Shown: piece by piece, positions 1 to 9,102 of the stretch | Layout of the letters: the number at the start of each line of letters is the position of its first letter | How positions within the stretch are numbered: position 1 is the first letter of the stretch | From: Beverwykella pulmonaria | Lineage: Eukaryota; Ascomycota; Dothideomycetes; Pleosporales; Melanommataceae | Direction of reading: 5' to 3' | Assembly (NCBI GenBank): GCA_001599595.1 | Contig: BCHH01000016.1 | Location: forward strand, 178,054 to 242,053 | DNA: 64,000 nucleotides | Translations under genes and position numbers: made by a program | The notes under the pieces: model-generated | The model's input: only the letters and a program-made list of their open reading frames with translations | What the model was told of the DNA's origin: nothing | Databases searched by the model: none

Positions 1-22
1 AGCATTTCATTTGCAACTGTTC

Positions 23-30
23 TATATAAA
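23..30 (+). promoter_or_regulatory. TATA-like element upstream of the DUF3176 gene
   Basis: The octamer TATATAAA lies about 160 bp before the first ATG at 193 and is followed by a CA-rich leader (ATCATCAAACAACACAG) typical of fungal 5' untranslated regions. It is the only TATA-like match between the window start and this gene. Its use as a promoter is inference. Confidence 0.45.
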
Positions 31-192
31 CATTTACGACTCACATCGACTTTAATCATCAAACAACACAGTACCAAGTGCTACCACAGATACTTTTTTT
101 TTCCTACACACTAGCAACACTTTGCACCGCCTACCGTCAAGTCAGTGGAATCAGCAGGCCTGGTACTCCGCTCGTTTTATTCTCGACGAATC

Positions 193-2799
193 ATGTCTAA
201 GTATCCAGCCTCCCCAATCTGGTCCCCCAATGGAATCATTCCGACGTCGAATAAGGGTCCAGATTATACCTGTCCTACCTACGAAGTTAGCGCAAGAGAC
301 CAACCAATCTACTGCGTTTCACCCGCCTCACCAGCTCCACCGTCCTATCATTCGGGCAGATCGCCCACTCCCTCGAGAAATCTTGCTGTCCCATCTCTCA
401 GTCTGGAGACACCGCATCGCTGGACCAAGCCTCGGACTCCTCGTCCTGCCCTCCGATTCGATCCAGAAGGAAGGCCACGTGTTCGCTTTCGTCGAAATGC
501 CTTCTCTCCTCTTTCTCCAGCGACCATGAAAAACGGCGACATTGACTGGAGTCGGAAAAGTCAGGTGGGGCTTGGGATACCGGACGCCCTATTCAAGCCC
601 GACCGAAGCCCCATAACGCCCGGTACAGCGGAGAACAAGGGTAATGACAGGAATGAAGATCTTCCGAACGCCTCGAACTTTGCTCAACGTATTGAGCAAA
701 GGTTGTGGAAGTACAGCGCATCACGGAATGTTGTAAAGAGGTGGCTACTTGAGATTATTAGCTGGTCGCTCAGCGCTCTATGCATGGTTGGTGTCTGGGG
801 CATGCTACTATTCTACAAAGACAAACGCATACCGAACTGGCCCCTAGGTCTTACGTTGAACGCGTACATCTCAGTCCTGTCAAAGGTCGCGTCTGCCGCT
901 CTTCTTTTGCCTGTGTCAGAAGCCCTCGGACAGTTGAAATGGAGCTGGTTCCACGGTTCAAGTTCCAAAAAGATGTGGGATTTTGAGATATTTGATAATG
1001 CTTCTCGTGGGCCTTGGGGATCACTTCTTTTGCTTGTGCGTACTAAGGGGAAATCTCTGGCAGCACTTGGCGCAGCAGTGACTCTTTTTTCACTCGCTTT
1101 GGATCCATTCTTCCAGCAAGTTGTCGAATATCCTGAACATTGGCGAATCCAACCAGGGACTGGCTCCATTCCCCGAGCCACTGGCTACGAACCTTACGGA
1201 TCTGGGACGGAATTCCGGGATGGGGACGTTAATATCGAGCTTGACCAAGGCATGCTAGGGGTTGCACATCATTTCTTCTTCGACAATGGAACTTTACCCA
1301 TAACCTTTGGCAGAGGAGTAAGAGGGGAAATACCGCTGGCATGTCCCAGCAGTAACTGTACATGGCCAGAATACCAAACTCTCGGTATATGCAGCAAGTG
1401 CACAGAGGTCTCCCAGCGCCTCGAATTCAAATGTATGAACACAACGCTCGACTGGATTCAGGTTCCTGGCCTAAATGCAGACAATCAAGCCGACTATCCG
1501 AACGGAACTTCGTGCGGGTGGTATCTCAAATCAACCAATCTTCTCATGACTGGCTACAACATCAATTCTAGCGATACAGCAGACGCAAAAGAAATATTAC
1601 TGATGCGCGCTCAGCCCCTCTACGACATCTTCACCCGACAAAAGCTCCCTGGATACATACCTAAGCTCAATAACATTCGCGATCCACTAGCCCACATCGT
1701 CATCGCGTCTGGCCAGGATCTGAGCAATATCCTGCGAAACACGACTCCCATAGCCCACGAATGTATCCTCTCATGGTGCATCAAAACGATGTTATCGACA
1801 TACTCAGAGGGAGGCTACACCGAGAAGGTTATCGACACTTTTGTCAATGAGACCGTGGGACCTTTGCCGTGGGAGACTTCCCCGACTTTCGACGAGAATG
1901 GTAAACAGGATGGTACCTCTTACTCTTATAACGAAAACGTCACCGTGAGACATGAGAGTGGAATTGAGTACCATATCGACAATAACACACAACTTCTTAC
2001 TGTTTCCTTGTTCGACGATATCTTTCCTTCGACCTACACACTCGCAAATACCTCCGATGAGTCTCAAGCCTTGCTGCGATACAAACAGTATATCACTCGG
2101 GGTGTTTTCACACGAAATATGACTTATAACCCTTTTCTGTACGCCAACATTACGACACATTTGGAAAAGATGGCCGTCTCATTGACGAACTTGCTGCGAT
2201 CAGCACCGAGCAATACAGAGATGATAAGTGGACCTGCTTTCGATAAGGAGAGTTTTGTCGATGTTAGATGGGTATGGTTATCACTTCCTGTTGGTCTGCT
2301 TGGCTTAACGTTCATTTTCCTGGTTGCAACTGTCATTCGAAGTTCGATCGAGAAGGAACATGTGGGAGTGTGGAAGACATCCGCCATCGCATCACTCCTA
2401 TATGGTCTTCCAGATGAGATGCAAAGGAAAATTACATTATCATCATCATCAAAGGCCAATGGGACACCGCGAGCGAACGCGAAGGACATCAAAATAAAAT
2501 GGCTCCCTCGAGCAGGTTGGAGGTTCTCAGGCAACGCACTATCCCCACGCGCACCTTCTTTCAAAACTTCACCGTCACCCAAATCCTCACCATCACTCAC
2601 CCCCCCGCGGCCTCGCAGATCTTCACTGTCTCCCAAAGCCCCATATCCTCTTAAGTCTTCACTATCTCTCAATTCACCACTTCCTCGCAGATCTTCCATG
2701 TCTATCAAATCCCCACTTCCGGTCGAATCCCGACCTCTTCCTAGCCCCCCATCGAGCCCTATATCGCACCAGCCTACACATCCCGCGGGATGGATATGA
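193..2799 (+). CDS. DUF3176 multi-pass membrane protein
   Basis: A single exon of 868 residues. The first in-frame ATG is at 193; the reading frame is open further upstream but has no ATG there. Residues 1-170 are Pro/Ser-rich and low in complexity. A hydrophobic stretch follows (WSLSALCMVGVWGMLLFYKD), then a block characteristic of DUF3176 (LTLNAYISVLSKVASAALLLPVSE, then LGQLKWSWF). The middle is a long, probably extracytoplasmic, Cys- and N-glycosylation-site-rich region (NCTW, NGTS, NETV and others). A last transmembrane helix lies near residue 700 (LPVGLLGLTFIFLVATVI). The tail has imperfect Ser-Pro repeats (RRSSLSPK, RRSSMSIK) that could be phosphorylated. DUF3176 proteins are widespread in Pezizomycotina and have no established function. 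I assign family membership firmly and function not at all. Confidence 0.85.
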   Translation: MSKYPASPIWSPNGIIPTSNKGPDYTCPTYEVSARDQPIYCVSPASPAPPSYHSGRSPTPSRNLAVPSLSLETPHRWTKPRTPRPALRFDPEGRPRVRFRRNAFSPLSPATMKNGDIDWSRKSQVGLGIPDALFKPDRSPITPGTAENKGNDRNEDLPNASNFAQRIEQRLWKYSASRNVVKRWLLEIISWSLSALCMVGVWGMLLFYKDKRIPNWPLGLTLNAYISVLSKVASAALLLPVSEALGQLKWSWFHGSSSKKMWDFEIFDNASRGPWGSLLLLVRTKGKSLAALGAAVTLFSLALDPFFQQVVEYPEHWRIQPGTGSIPRATGYEPYGSGTEFRDGDVNIELDQGMLGVAHHFFFDNGTLPITFGRGVRGEIPLACPSSNCTWPEYQTLGICSKCTEVSQRLEFKCMNTTLDWIQVPGLNADNQADYPNGTSCGWYLKSTNLLMTGYNINSSDTADAKEILLMRAQPLYDIFTRQKLPGYIPKLNNIRDPLAHIVIASGQDLSNILRNTTPIAHECILSWCIKTMLSTYSEGGYTEKVIDTFVNETVGPLPWETSPTFDENGKQDGTSYSYNENVTVRHESGIEYHIDNNTQLLTVSLFDDIFPSTYTLANTSDESQALLRYKQYITRGVFTRNMTYNPFLYANITTHLEKMAVSLTNLLRSAPSNTEMISGPAFDKESFVDVRWVWLSLPVGLLGLTFIFLVATVIRSSIEKEHVGVWKTSAIASLLYGLPDEMQRKITLSSSSKANGTPRANAKDIKIKWLPRAGWRFSGNALSPRAPSFKTSPSPKSSPSLTPPRPRRSSLSPKAPYPLKSSLSLNSPLPRRSSMSIKSPLPVESRPLPSPPSSPISHQPTHPAGWI

Positions 2800-3827
2800 A
2801 CAAGTCGGTGGAATGTGGGGCATTGCGTATACCATTATTGTCTCCCAAATTGGTTAGATTTAGTATTTTTGTTCAAAGGTTAAAATTTTATGCCATCTAC
2901 ACTCTTTCTGTTTGAATGACGTATTTAGACTGCTTGCTATTTCGATCTGTGGATACATGTTGAGTTTAGAGTGGTCAGTATATAGATCAAACATTTGTGT
3001 TCGATTCGGAGAATGAAAGACGGATAGTCTCAATTGTATGCACTCGGAGTTTAACCGGACTCCGAGAGGAGCCGGTTCGGGCAAGAGTAGGCCCTCAACA
3101 GTGCACTTTTGTACTGGCTTGTAACAAGTACCCGATAACCCTATCAATAGGTACTTCCTAAAAGACGCTTTCGAGTGTGTAGGTAGCGATTCGACGCATA
3201 ATCCTTGCTGATTGATACAGATTTAGGACACGAAAAAGCCTGCATCTTTGACCGCTGGCGGGGATGACGAGTGCAAGCGCTGTGTAATGTTGATTCAGAT
3301 TGAACCCCTGATCCATCAGATACTTCTGACGTAGGGGCCAGGCGGTTACGGCTGGTATACCACACGCGCATGTATTGGGGTCCACAACAATTGATTGGCG
3401 TTGAATGAAAGAGCTTTAGTTTCACCGTTGGACGCTCGGCGGCAAAAGCTATAAACAGTACCGTACTAACCTATCTTAGCCTAGACCTTCCGGGCGCGTA
3501 GTATCCTTGGCATACACAATGCATCATTCCAAAACAACGCAGTAGCCCAGCATTTACGCTCGCTCTCCAATCACTGCTCAAGCCATCAATATTACCTGAC
3601 GCATCCAAACCTCGTTCAAATGGATAAAAGTCGTCCTCTTCCCCCAACTTAGATTCGGCAGAGGATCCGGATCCACTCCAAACTCACTCTTTCAAGCATC
3701 GTCTTCGTCTTACAGGCTGTGCCTGCTTTGCTTCCTTCGTCCTGTTTGCTTTTGCCTCTTATCATCTCACCCACCGCCCCAAACAACCCACACATACTAG
3801 ATTTTAATAATCACAACAACAGACAAC
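2800..3827. other. Intergenic region, no supported gene
   Basis: About 1.0 kb between the DUF3176 gene and the repeat-peptide gene. Short minus-strand open frames at 2860-3425 show no domain and no splice structure. An 8-bp-stem inverted repeat sits at 3044-3067. The last 200 bp are C/T-rich and are the likely promoter and leader of the gene starting at 3828. Confidence 0.5.
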
Positions 3828-4589
3828 ATGCGTCCCTCCCTCCTCATCTCCACTTTCGCTCTCACAGCCCTTGCAGCCCCGATTCCAGTAACCGAGGTAG
3901 GCCCAGATATGTGTTGGACACAAACCGTTCAGGACTGATTAAGGTTGCAGGGTCAAGCACCTGCGCTTCGCGATGTCAATGAAATCACTTCGCCAATTGA
4001 GACGCCCATTGAGACGCCTGTTGAGGCACGATTGATACGAAATGGCAATGGCATTCTTATTGGATCTCGTGAGAGCCCGGAACAAGAGGATGAAGCCGAG
4101 GTCGAGAAGCGTAAAGACGCCAGAAAGAACTTCCTNNNNNNNNNNNNNNNNNNNNNNNNNNNNNNNNNNNNNNNNNNNNNNNNNNNNNNNNNNNNNNNNN
4201 NNNNNNNNNNNNNNNNNNNNNNNNNNNNNNNNNNNNNNNNNNNNNNNNNNNNNNNNNNNNNNNNNNNNNNNNNNNNNNNNNNNNNNNNNNNNNNNNNNNN
4301 NNNNNNNNNNNNNNNNNNNNNNNNNGAGGTCGAGAAGCGTAAAGACGCCAGAAAGAACTTCCTGCGTTCCGAAGAGAACGAAGCAGAGGTCGAGAAGCGT
4401 AAAGACGCCAGAAAGAACTTTCTGCGTTCTGAAGAGGATGAAGTCGTTGAGGTTGAGAAGAAGAGCATCATCGACAGCGCTAAGAATGCCGCTCGGGGTG
4501 TTTATAACAATGTTGTTGGTATCATTGAAGCCATGAAGGCACGAGGCTTCAACAGTGCCAATAATGTTCCTGCAAGAGAAGCAATCTAA
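3828..4589 (+). CDS. Secreted tandem-repeat precursor with Lys-Arg kexin sites (KEP/RiPP-like)
   Basis: Two exons. Exon 1 (3828-3896) encodes a classic signal peptide, MRPSLLISTFALTALAAPIP. A 54-bp intron (3897-3950, GTAGGC...TTGCAG, phase 0) follows, then exon 2 (3951-4589). After a pro-region (GQAPALRDVNEITSPIETPI) come repeats of the form EVEKR-KDARKNFLRSEE, each bounded by Lys-Arg, the cleavage site of the Golgi protease Kex2. Repeat starts are visible at 4098, 4326 and 4386, with a run of Ns at 4136-4325 inside the array. A last EVEKK is followed by a 43-residue tail (SIIDSAKNAARGVYNNVVG...) able to form an amphipathic helix. This is the architecture of fungal kexin-processed repeat proteins, which include some RiPP (dikaritin) precursors and alpha-pheromones. 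The visible repeat contains no Tyr or Trp, unlike ustiloxin-type cores, and no DUF3328 (UstY-like) gene was seen nearby. The peptide's function is unknown. Confidence 0.75.
4098..4445 (+). repeat. 60-bp-class coding tandem repeats interrupted by Ns
   Basis: The units at 4326 and 4386 are exactly 60 bp apart and nearly identical. A partial unit starting at 4098 runs into the N tract. From 4098 to 4326 is 228 bp, which keeps the reading frame (76 codons) and equals four 57-bp units, so the N tract may hide about three more repeats. That count assumes the gap length is real. Confidence 0.7.
4136..4325. other. Run of 190 Ns (assembly gap or masking)
   Basis: The undetermined bases fall inside the Lys-Arg tandem repeat array, where short reads would collapse. 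The length is not a round 100, so it may be an estimated gap. Confidence 0.95.
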
Positions 4590-5000
4590 AGACCACGCGA
4601 GCGCTTCTTTAGGGGAGCTGGTGTGCAAGGAGCCTATTTTGAAGGCTCAACATGGGGGATAAGGCTAAGGACTAAGTCGTTGATGCGGGACAGGATATTT
4701 CGGACAATCATTTTACTGATTTCATCAATCTCATACTTTTTCTGTTCTTTGTTTGGAGCTGAGCTTTTGGGGCCAGTAGGGGGTTCAGTAGGATTAAGGA
4801 CGAAGAGTCTACTATACCTTAGTAAACTAAGCGTGAATACAATCCGTCTATCACTAATACGTCTCTATGAGTGCATGTCTTTAAAATGATACATGAGTCA
4901 CCTTTCAATCCACGACTAATATATGTATGTCGGTGCCCATGTTTGTTTGATCCCATGCCTTTACTCACTCACAGCCTATCCCAACGCTGAGAAGCCCTAC
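4590..5000. other. 3' region of the repeat-peptide gene, nothing recognised
   Basis: The segment just after the stop codon is T-rich (TCATTTTACTGATTTCATC) and contains no recognisable gene or repeat. Confidence 0.4.
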
Positions 5001-6323
5001 TTCTAATCAATTTAAACATCGTCGAAGATGCCTTTCGAGAGGCGGATGACGACGATGATATCCTGCGCTTCATCAAGATGACAGAGCCTCGTGCTAATCT
5101 CTCTGACAGCTCCTCCCAGAATCCGAACTATATCCTGACCATGTAACCATTCGCGCGGTCGTTAGGAGCCCATCCGTTGTCATCTACACCAGCCCAGGAC
5201 AGGAACAACTAACCCACCAGTTTCACCCACACAACAATGTTGTAAACACAATCGACCGTTTCACTATCGGCGATGCTTGGTTGGATAAAGGTGAATCTAA
5301 CGACCTTGGTTTTGCCCAAGGTGTCCGCTCCGACACCACACGAGAACAAGATTTTCGAGAAGAACCCAGACCACCCCGGACAGTAGCTCGTGCACTTTTG
5401 GAGACAGCAGCCCCCGGATTTTTCCTAGTATAGGCGGGCCGACCGTCTTCCGTACTTCATTCCAGATCCTACAGTACAGTATCGTCCGAACAAACCACAC
5501 TCAGATCGGTGGTGCTCCTAAATTGATCCCCACGTTCTACCCACCAGACGGGACAGGTATATGGATAACATGGATAATAATCGCCAGCTCGGTGGCCCTT
5601 ATGTCCACCAGTGCGCAGTTCCGCCCCAGCATCCAGCTCGCGTGGGCGTTCAGCCAGAACCGATCTTTATCGTGCACAAATTCCATCGCAAAACCAGCGA
5701 GTACCTCCACCACTACAATTCTGGGGGGACCTGGAATAAGTGGGACAAGAACTTGGTGTGTTTTGACATCAAAAAAGCCGAGCGGCTGCACATCTTCAAC
5801 CGATGGTTTGGCCAGAATTTGTAACGTGGAGACCATCAGTACAGAAAGCGGGCCCCACGCCAGCGTTGAAAGGCTTACGAGATTTGAGAGCTCCGTCGGT
5901 ATTTTAAGCAATTCATTGAGGAGAATGGATTGATAGAGGGCTCATCGCAAGCCCTGGTGGCAGACCGCCAAGCGCCTTGTCCATGTGGTTCGAAAGCTCC
6001 GCGACCAGCACGCCGAACCTTGTAACTTCAATGCTGTGTCCTCTATGGCAGAACGCGGTATCTACCCTACAGGCAACCCGCGAATGGGCATCCATGAGTT
6101 GCGCCAATTAGGTAGGCAGCTTCGCAAGATTGTGAAGGACCATCCGGATCTCGTCATTCCCGACTCCATTCAAAAGTCACACAATTGCATCTCAGTGAAC
6201 AACACGGACAAGATCATTGGGGTTTGTCGGCCGGTGGGTCATATGATGAATCACCCCGACGTTCGCTCATGTGACACTTCCATATTTGTTATGACTACCT
6301 TGGCAGGTTCCTACCGTACTTAG
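5000..6323 (+). pseudogene. Unrecognised decayed coding blocks
   Basis: Several plus-strand stretches have protein-like composition but sit in different frames and end in stops. One has no ATG start and spans about 5103-5436 (beginning PESELYPDHVTIRAVV). Another is 5561-5824 (ending HIFNRWFGQNL). A third is 5985-6323 (containing RQLRKIVKDHPDLVIPD). I could not join them with clear GT...AG introns and recognise no domain. The best reading is a gene or element broken by stops and frameshifts, or a multi-exon gene I cannot resolve. The 17-bp transposon-end motif just downstream (6344-6360) fits damage by mobile DNA. Confidence 0.3.
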
Positions 6324-6343
6324 TAAGACTCCAGATAATTCTT

Positions 6344-6360
6344 CGGTAGCTCCTCCGTAG
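6344..6360 (+). repeat. 17-bp copy of a transposon terminal motif
   Basis: CGGTAGCTCCTCCGTAG here is identical, in the same orientation, to the sequence at 8861-8877 that closes the Tc1/mariner relic. The flanking bases differ. It is probably a solo end or footprint of the same element family. Confidence 0.45.
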
Positions 6361-7439
6361 AATCAATACAACAATCATCACACTCTTTATCTACTTCGTC
6401 ACATTACGATAGGGTTATAACCTCGTGGCCAATCAGCACAAAATGACAAAAGGAAACTTTCAAGAACAATAAACTCGACAAGATCACAGTCGTGTACGAG
6501 GACGGGGAGATCAAGGTTTACGATCGTTTCAACCGGAACTTGAATCGGCAATTCTTTCAGGCTCTAGTAGCTCCTGCGACCGAGATTCTAGAGGTTGGTC
6601 AGAAGCAAGACATTCTTTGGAGGATGAGAGAGAAGAGCATGATCCAGAGGTCTGTGAAGTTGACAAGGACCAGTAGGGGGAGGTTGAGCCGGAAGATGAG
6701 TCTAGCCAGCTCACACGCATCAAAATCACTGATCGGTAGATGCCATAGAGGGCAAATGAGGATGCATTGGTGAACTCGAAACGCTCTGTAATTTTTCGTC
6801 ACTTTGTTCTCAAGCATGCATCAGGGTGGAAAAAAGAACGTGTGGCATGGTTGTGTGTCACTTTCTATGGGACAGTATCCTAGATGCGTCGGGATGAGGT
6901 AAAAAGTTTTCCAATGACTAGGTGATTACAATCTGTCTGTATAGTCAATACTACGCCGTAGCAAAGTGATACTTTGCGCGAATATACCACTGGCATGGGT
7001 GGAAGGCTTGGGTGCATGATGCAGGGAACAGGTCTTGGTTTCTCTGTCAGCTGCTTGCTTCGTCATCACTCAACAGGTATATATATGGGGACCCGAACAC
7101 GATACCCACACATGGCACAACGATCACATGGGATCAAAAAAACACCATCATCACAATCACACACGAACCTCAACCCAACGAGACCACGAATGTTTCATCT
7201 GTTTTTCATGACACCTTCGTCTTTCATTTGGTTTGGTAGCTGGATACAACGAAATTGCAAACAGTCTACTACCAAACCTCCATCTTGATTCTTCTCCCTC
7301 CTTCAGTGCATTGCTGCTTCGGACATCGCATGGCTGCGAGTCGCCCTCCTACCCCCGTGTAATTATTTCTTTATCACACACCCTTTACTCCACCACAATA
7401 CACGTTCTTGAACGTTCAAAATTGTACTTTTGCCTGACA
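6361..7439. other. Gene-poor interval with short palindromes
   Basis: No convincing gene. An open frame around 6470-6770 (VVYEDGEIKVYDRFNRNLN) has no partner exon. Two adjacent palindromes lie at 6951-6961 (CTACGCCGTAG) and 6961-6977 (GCAAAGTGATACTTTGC). Near 7403-7420 there are nested palindromes (GTTCTTGAAC, TGAACGTTCA). Confidence 0.4.
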
Positions 7440-8769
7440 TGAACTCCTTGAATGTACATCTTGTCGTGAATACGTGAGGACGCTCTGCACATGGCACTGA
7501 GGAAACACGTTCGAGCATCACAGAGCATGACCACTCCCAGATCATGGTGGCACATGTAGAAAGCGACACAAAACATTACATGCGTGTACACTAAGGAGCC
7601 CGAAGTCCTTTGTGATGTGCTGCCGAATCCATGGCCATGCGTGCTCAGCGTTGATGTCTGGCGAGTGCCCTGGTCATGGGAGCTTTAATATATATTTAAC
7701 AGCTAGAAACTCCTTATCAAATCTAGAAGTGTAAGCGGGAGCTCCATCCTTGAGAAGTAGCACGTTAGTTTTGCCGCTGCGTTTAAGAGACGTGATCCAA
7801 GGCACAAGAAGAGGCTTCAACATTTCCTCTGTGACGATACCTATCAATACCACCCCTACTTCTCTCTCTCGTTTGAGATTGTCAGACTTCCTGTACGCAG
7901 CTTGACGGCTGTTAATTGCTTCTCCAAACTCTCCAAGAGCAGCTCTCGCAACGCGATGGAGGCTAGTATCCTGATCCCTTCGATCTTTGTTCTCCTTGTT
8001 GGGAGCCTTTTAGGTAGCTTTCTTCTCATTTTTAGTCTCTTTGCTGTAGATATGGCAGGGTCCTTTTTCTCCCTAGGTTAAGCTCTGTAGAATTAAAGTT
8101 GGCTGTACTTTAGAATGCGAGGTTTCTTAACATCTTTATTATAGTGCATGTCCCATTATTCCCCTACTCTTCCAGGCATCTCGTCAGTATAAACAACTCA
8201 ACAGAAGTTAAAGCCTTTGCCATCTCCTATCTTATCTTTATCAGGATTATGAGCAAGTGCCCACTCATAACGCTCGTCAATTTCATTTTGCGTCAACTCA
8301 GGCTTGTAACCCTGCTTCCTCCGCGCATGCCTAGCCCAACACATAATATTTTGAAACGTTTCAACGCTCATGGGAGGTAGGACATCATCAAAATCGCCGT
8401 CCTCAATTGCCTGCCAAGCCTCCTTTTCGCGATGATCTTGATCAGAGGTGACGAGCTCCACAATCTTCTGCTTCTGCGCTGGGGTGAGAAGCTCTGGTCT
8501 CCCTCTTCCTGGCTCATTGGCAAAGACTTGGGCGTCATAAACAAGCAATCTAGCTTCTTCTAATCGTACAATAACGCGCTCGATGAGCTTTGAGATAGAT
8601 GAGTGATCGCGCTTCATGAACTTCGAGATTCGGCCATGCTTGACCCCCAAGGATGGCAGCACCCGACGCAAACGCCCTCTCCACCACGCCCAACTCTGTA
8701 GGATCAGTTTTTTGGCGCGCAGCTACATCTTTGTAGCTACCAGGCTTGCGACGTGAAGTAGCGGGCATT
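7440..8769 (-). pseudogene. Tc1/mariner-type transposase relic
   Basis: Read on the minus strand, the relic begins at an ATG near 8769 (MPATSRRKPGSYKDVAARQK) and enters a helix-turn-helix region. The frame then shifts near 8660 into GVKHGRISKFMKRDHSSISK, and this second frame runs to about 8198. Further downstream the DDE part is recognisable in pieces: KTNVLLLKDGAPAYTSRF, then WPGHSPDINAEHAWPWIRQH, which is the conserved catalytic block of Tc1-like enzymes. Stops and frameshifts separate the pieces (for example 8040-8190), and the C-terminus after 7620 is badly eroded. The element is therefore immobile on its own. The N-terminal half is well preserved relative to the middle. Confidence 0.8.
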
Positions 8770-8856
8770 TTTATTAACTTGTTACGTTGTTGTGTTGGAG
8801 TTACATCACGAGGTATGGCCAAGTCGCGCACATTCTAGGTGGGGAATCAATAAATA

Positions 8857-8877
8857 CTACCGGTAGCTCCTCCGTAG
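8857..8877 (-). repeat. Probable terminal inverted repeat of the Tc1/mariner relic
   Basis: The sequence CTAC+CGGTAGCTCCTCCGTAG lies about 90 bp upstream of the transposase start, where a Tc1-type terminal repeat should be, and includes the palindrome CTACCGGTAG. The 17-bp core recurs at 6344-6360. I did not find the matching inverted copy at the other end of the element near 7.3-7.4 kb. Confidence 0.5.
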
Positions 8878-9102
8878 TTCCTTGGAAAGATGAGAGGTTG
8901 ATGGAACGGGGTGGAGACAAAGAATGCACGAAGATCCTCGCAGAAATTTACGGCGGGCGCGATGGACCAATCGCGCAGACGCCCACAAATCCAACAACGA
9001 CCTTGACTTTATTCCTATTCCAAACATCCCCACCAGCGACATCATCTTTGCAACGAATACGACGCCGAGCTTTCTGTACCCAGAGTTTTCGATCTATACA
9101 TC

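Noticed and set aside
3828..4589. Mating pheromone precursor
   Set aside because: Alpha-type pheromones in this group carry short Trp/Cys-containing repeats; the repeats here are longer, highly charged and lack both residues.
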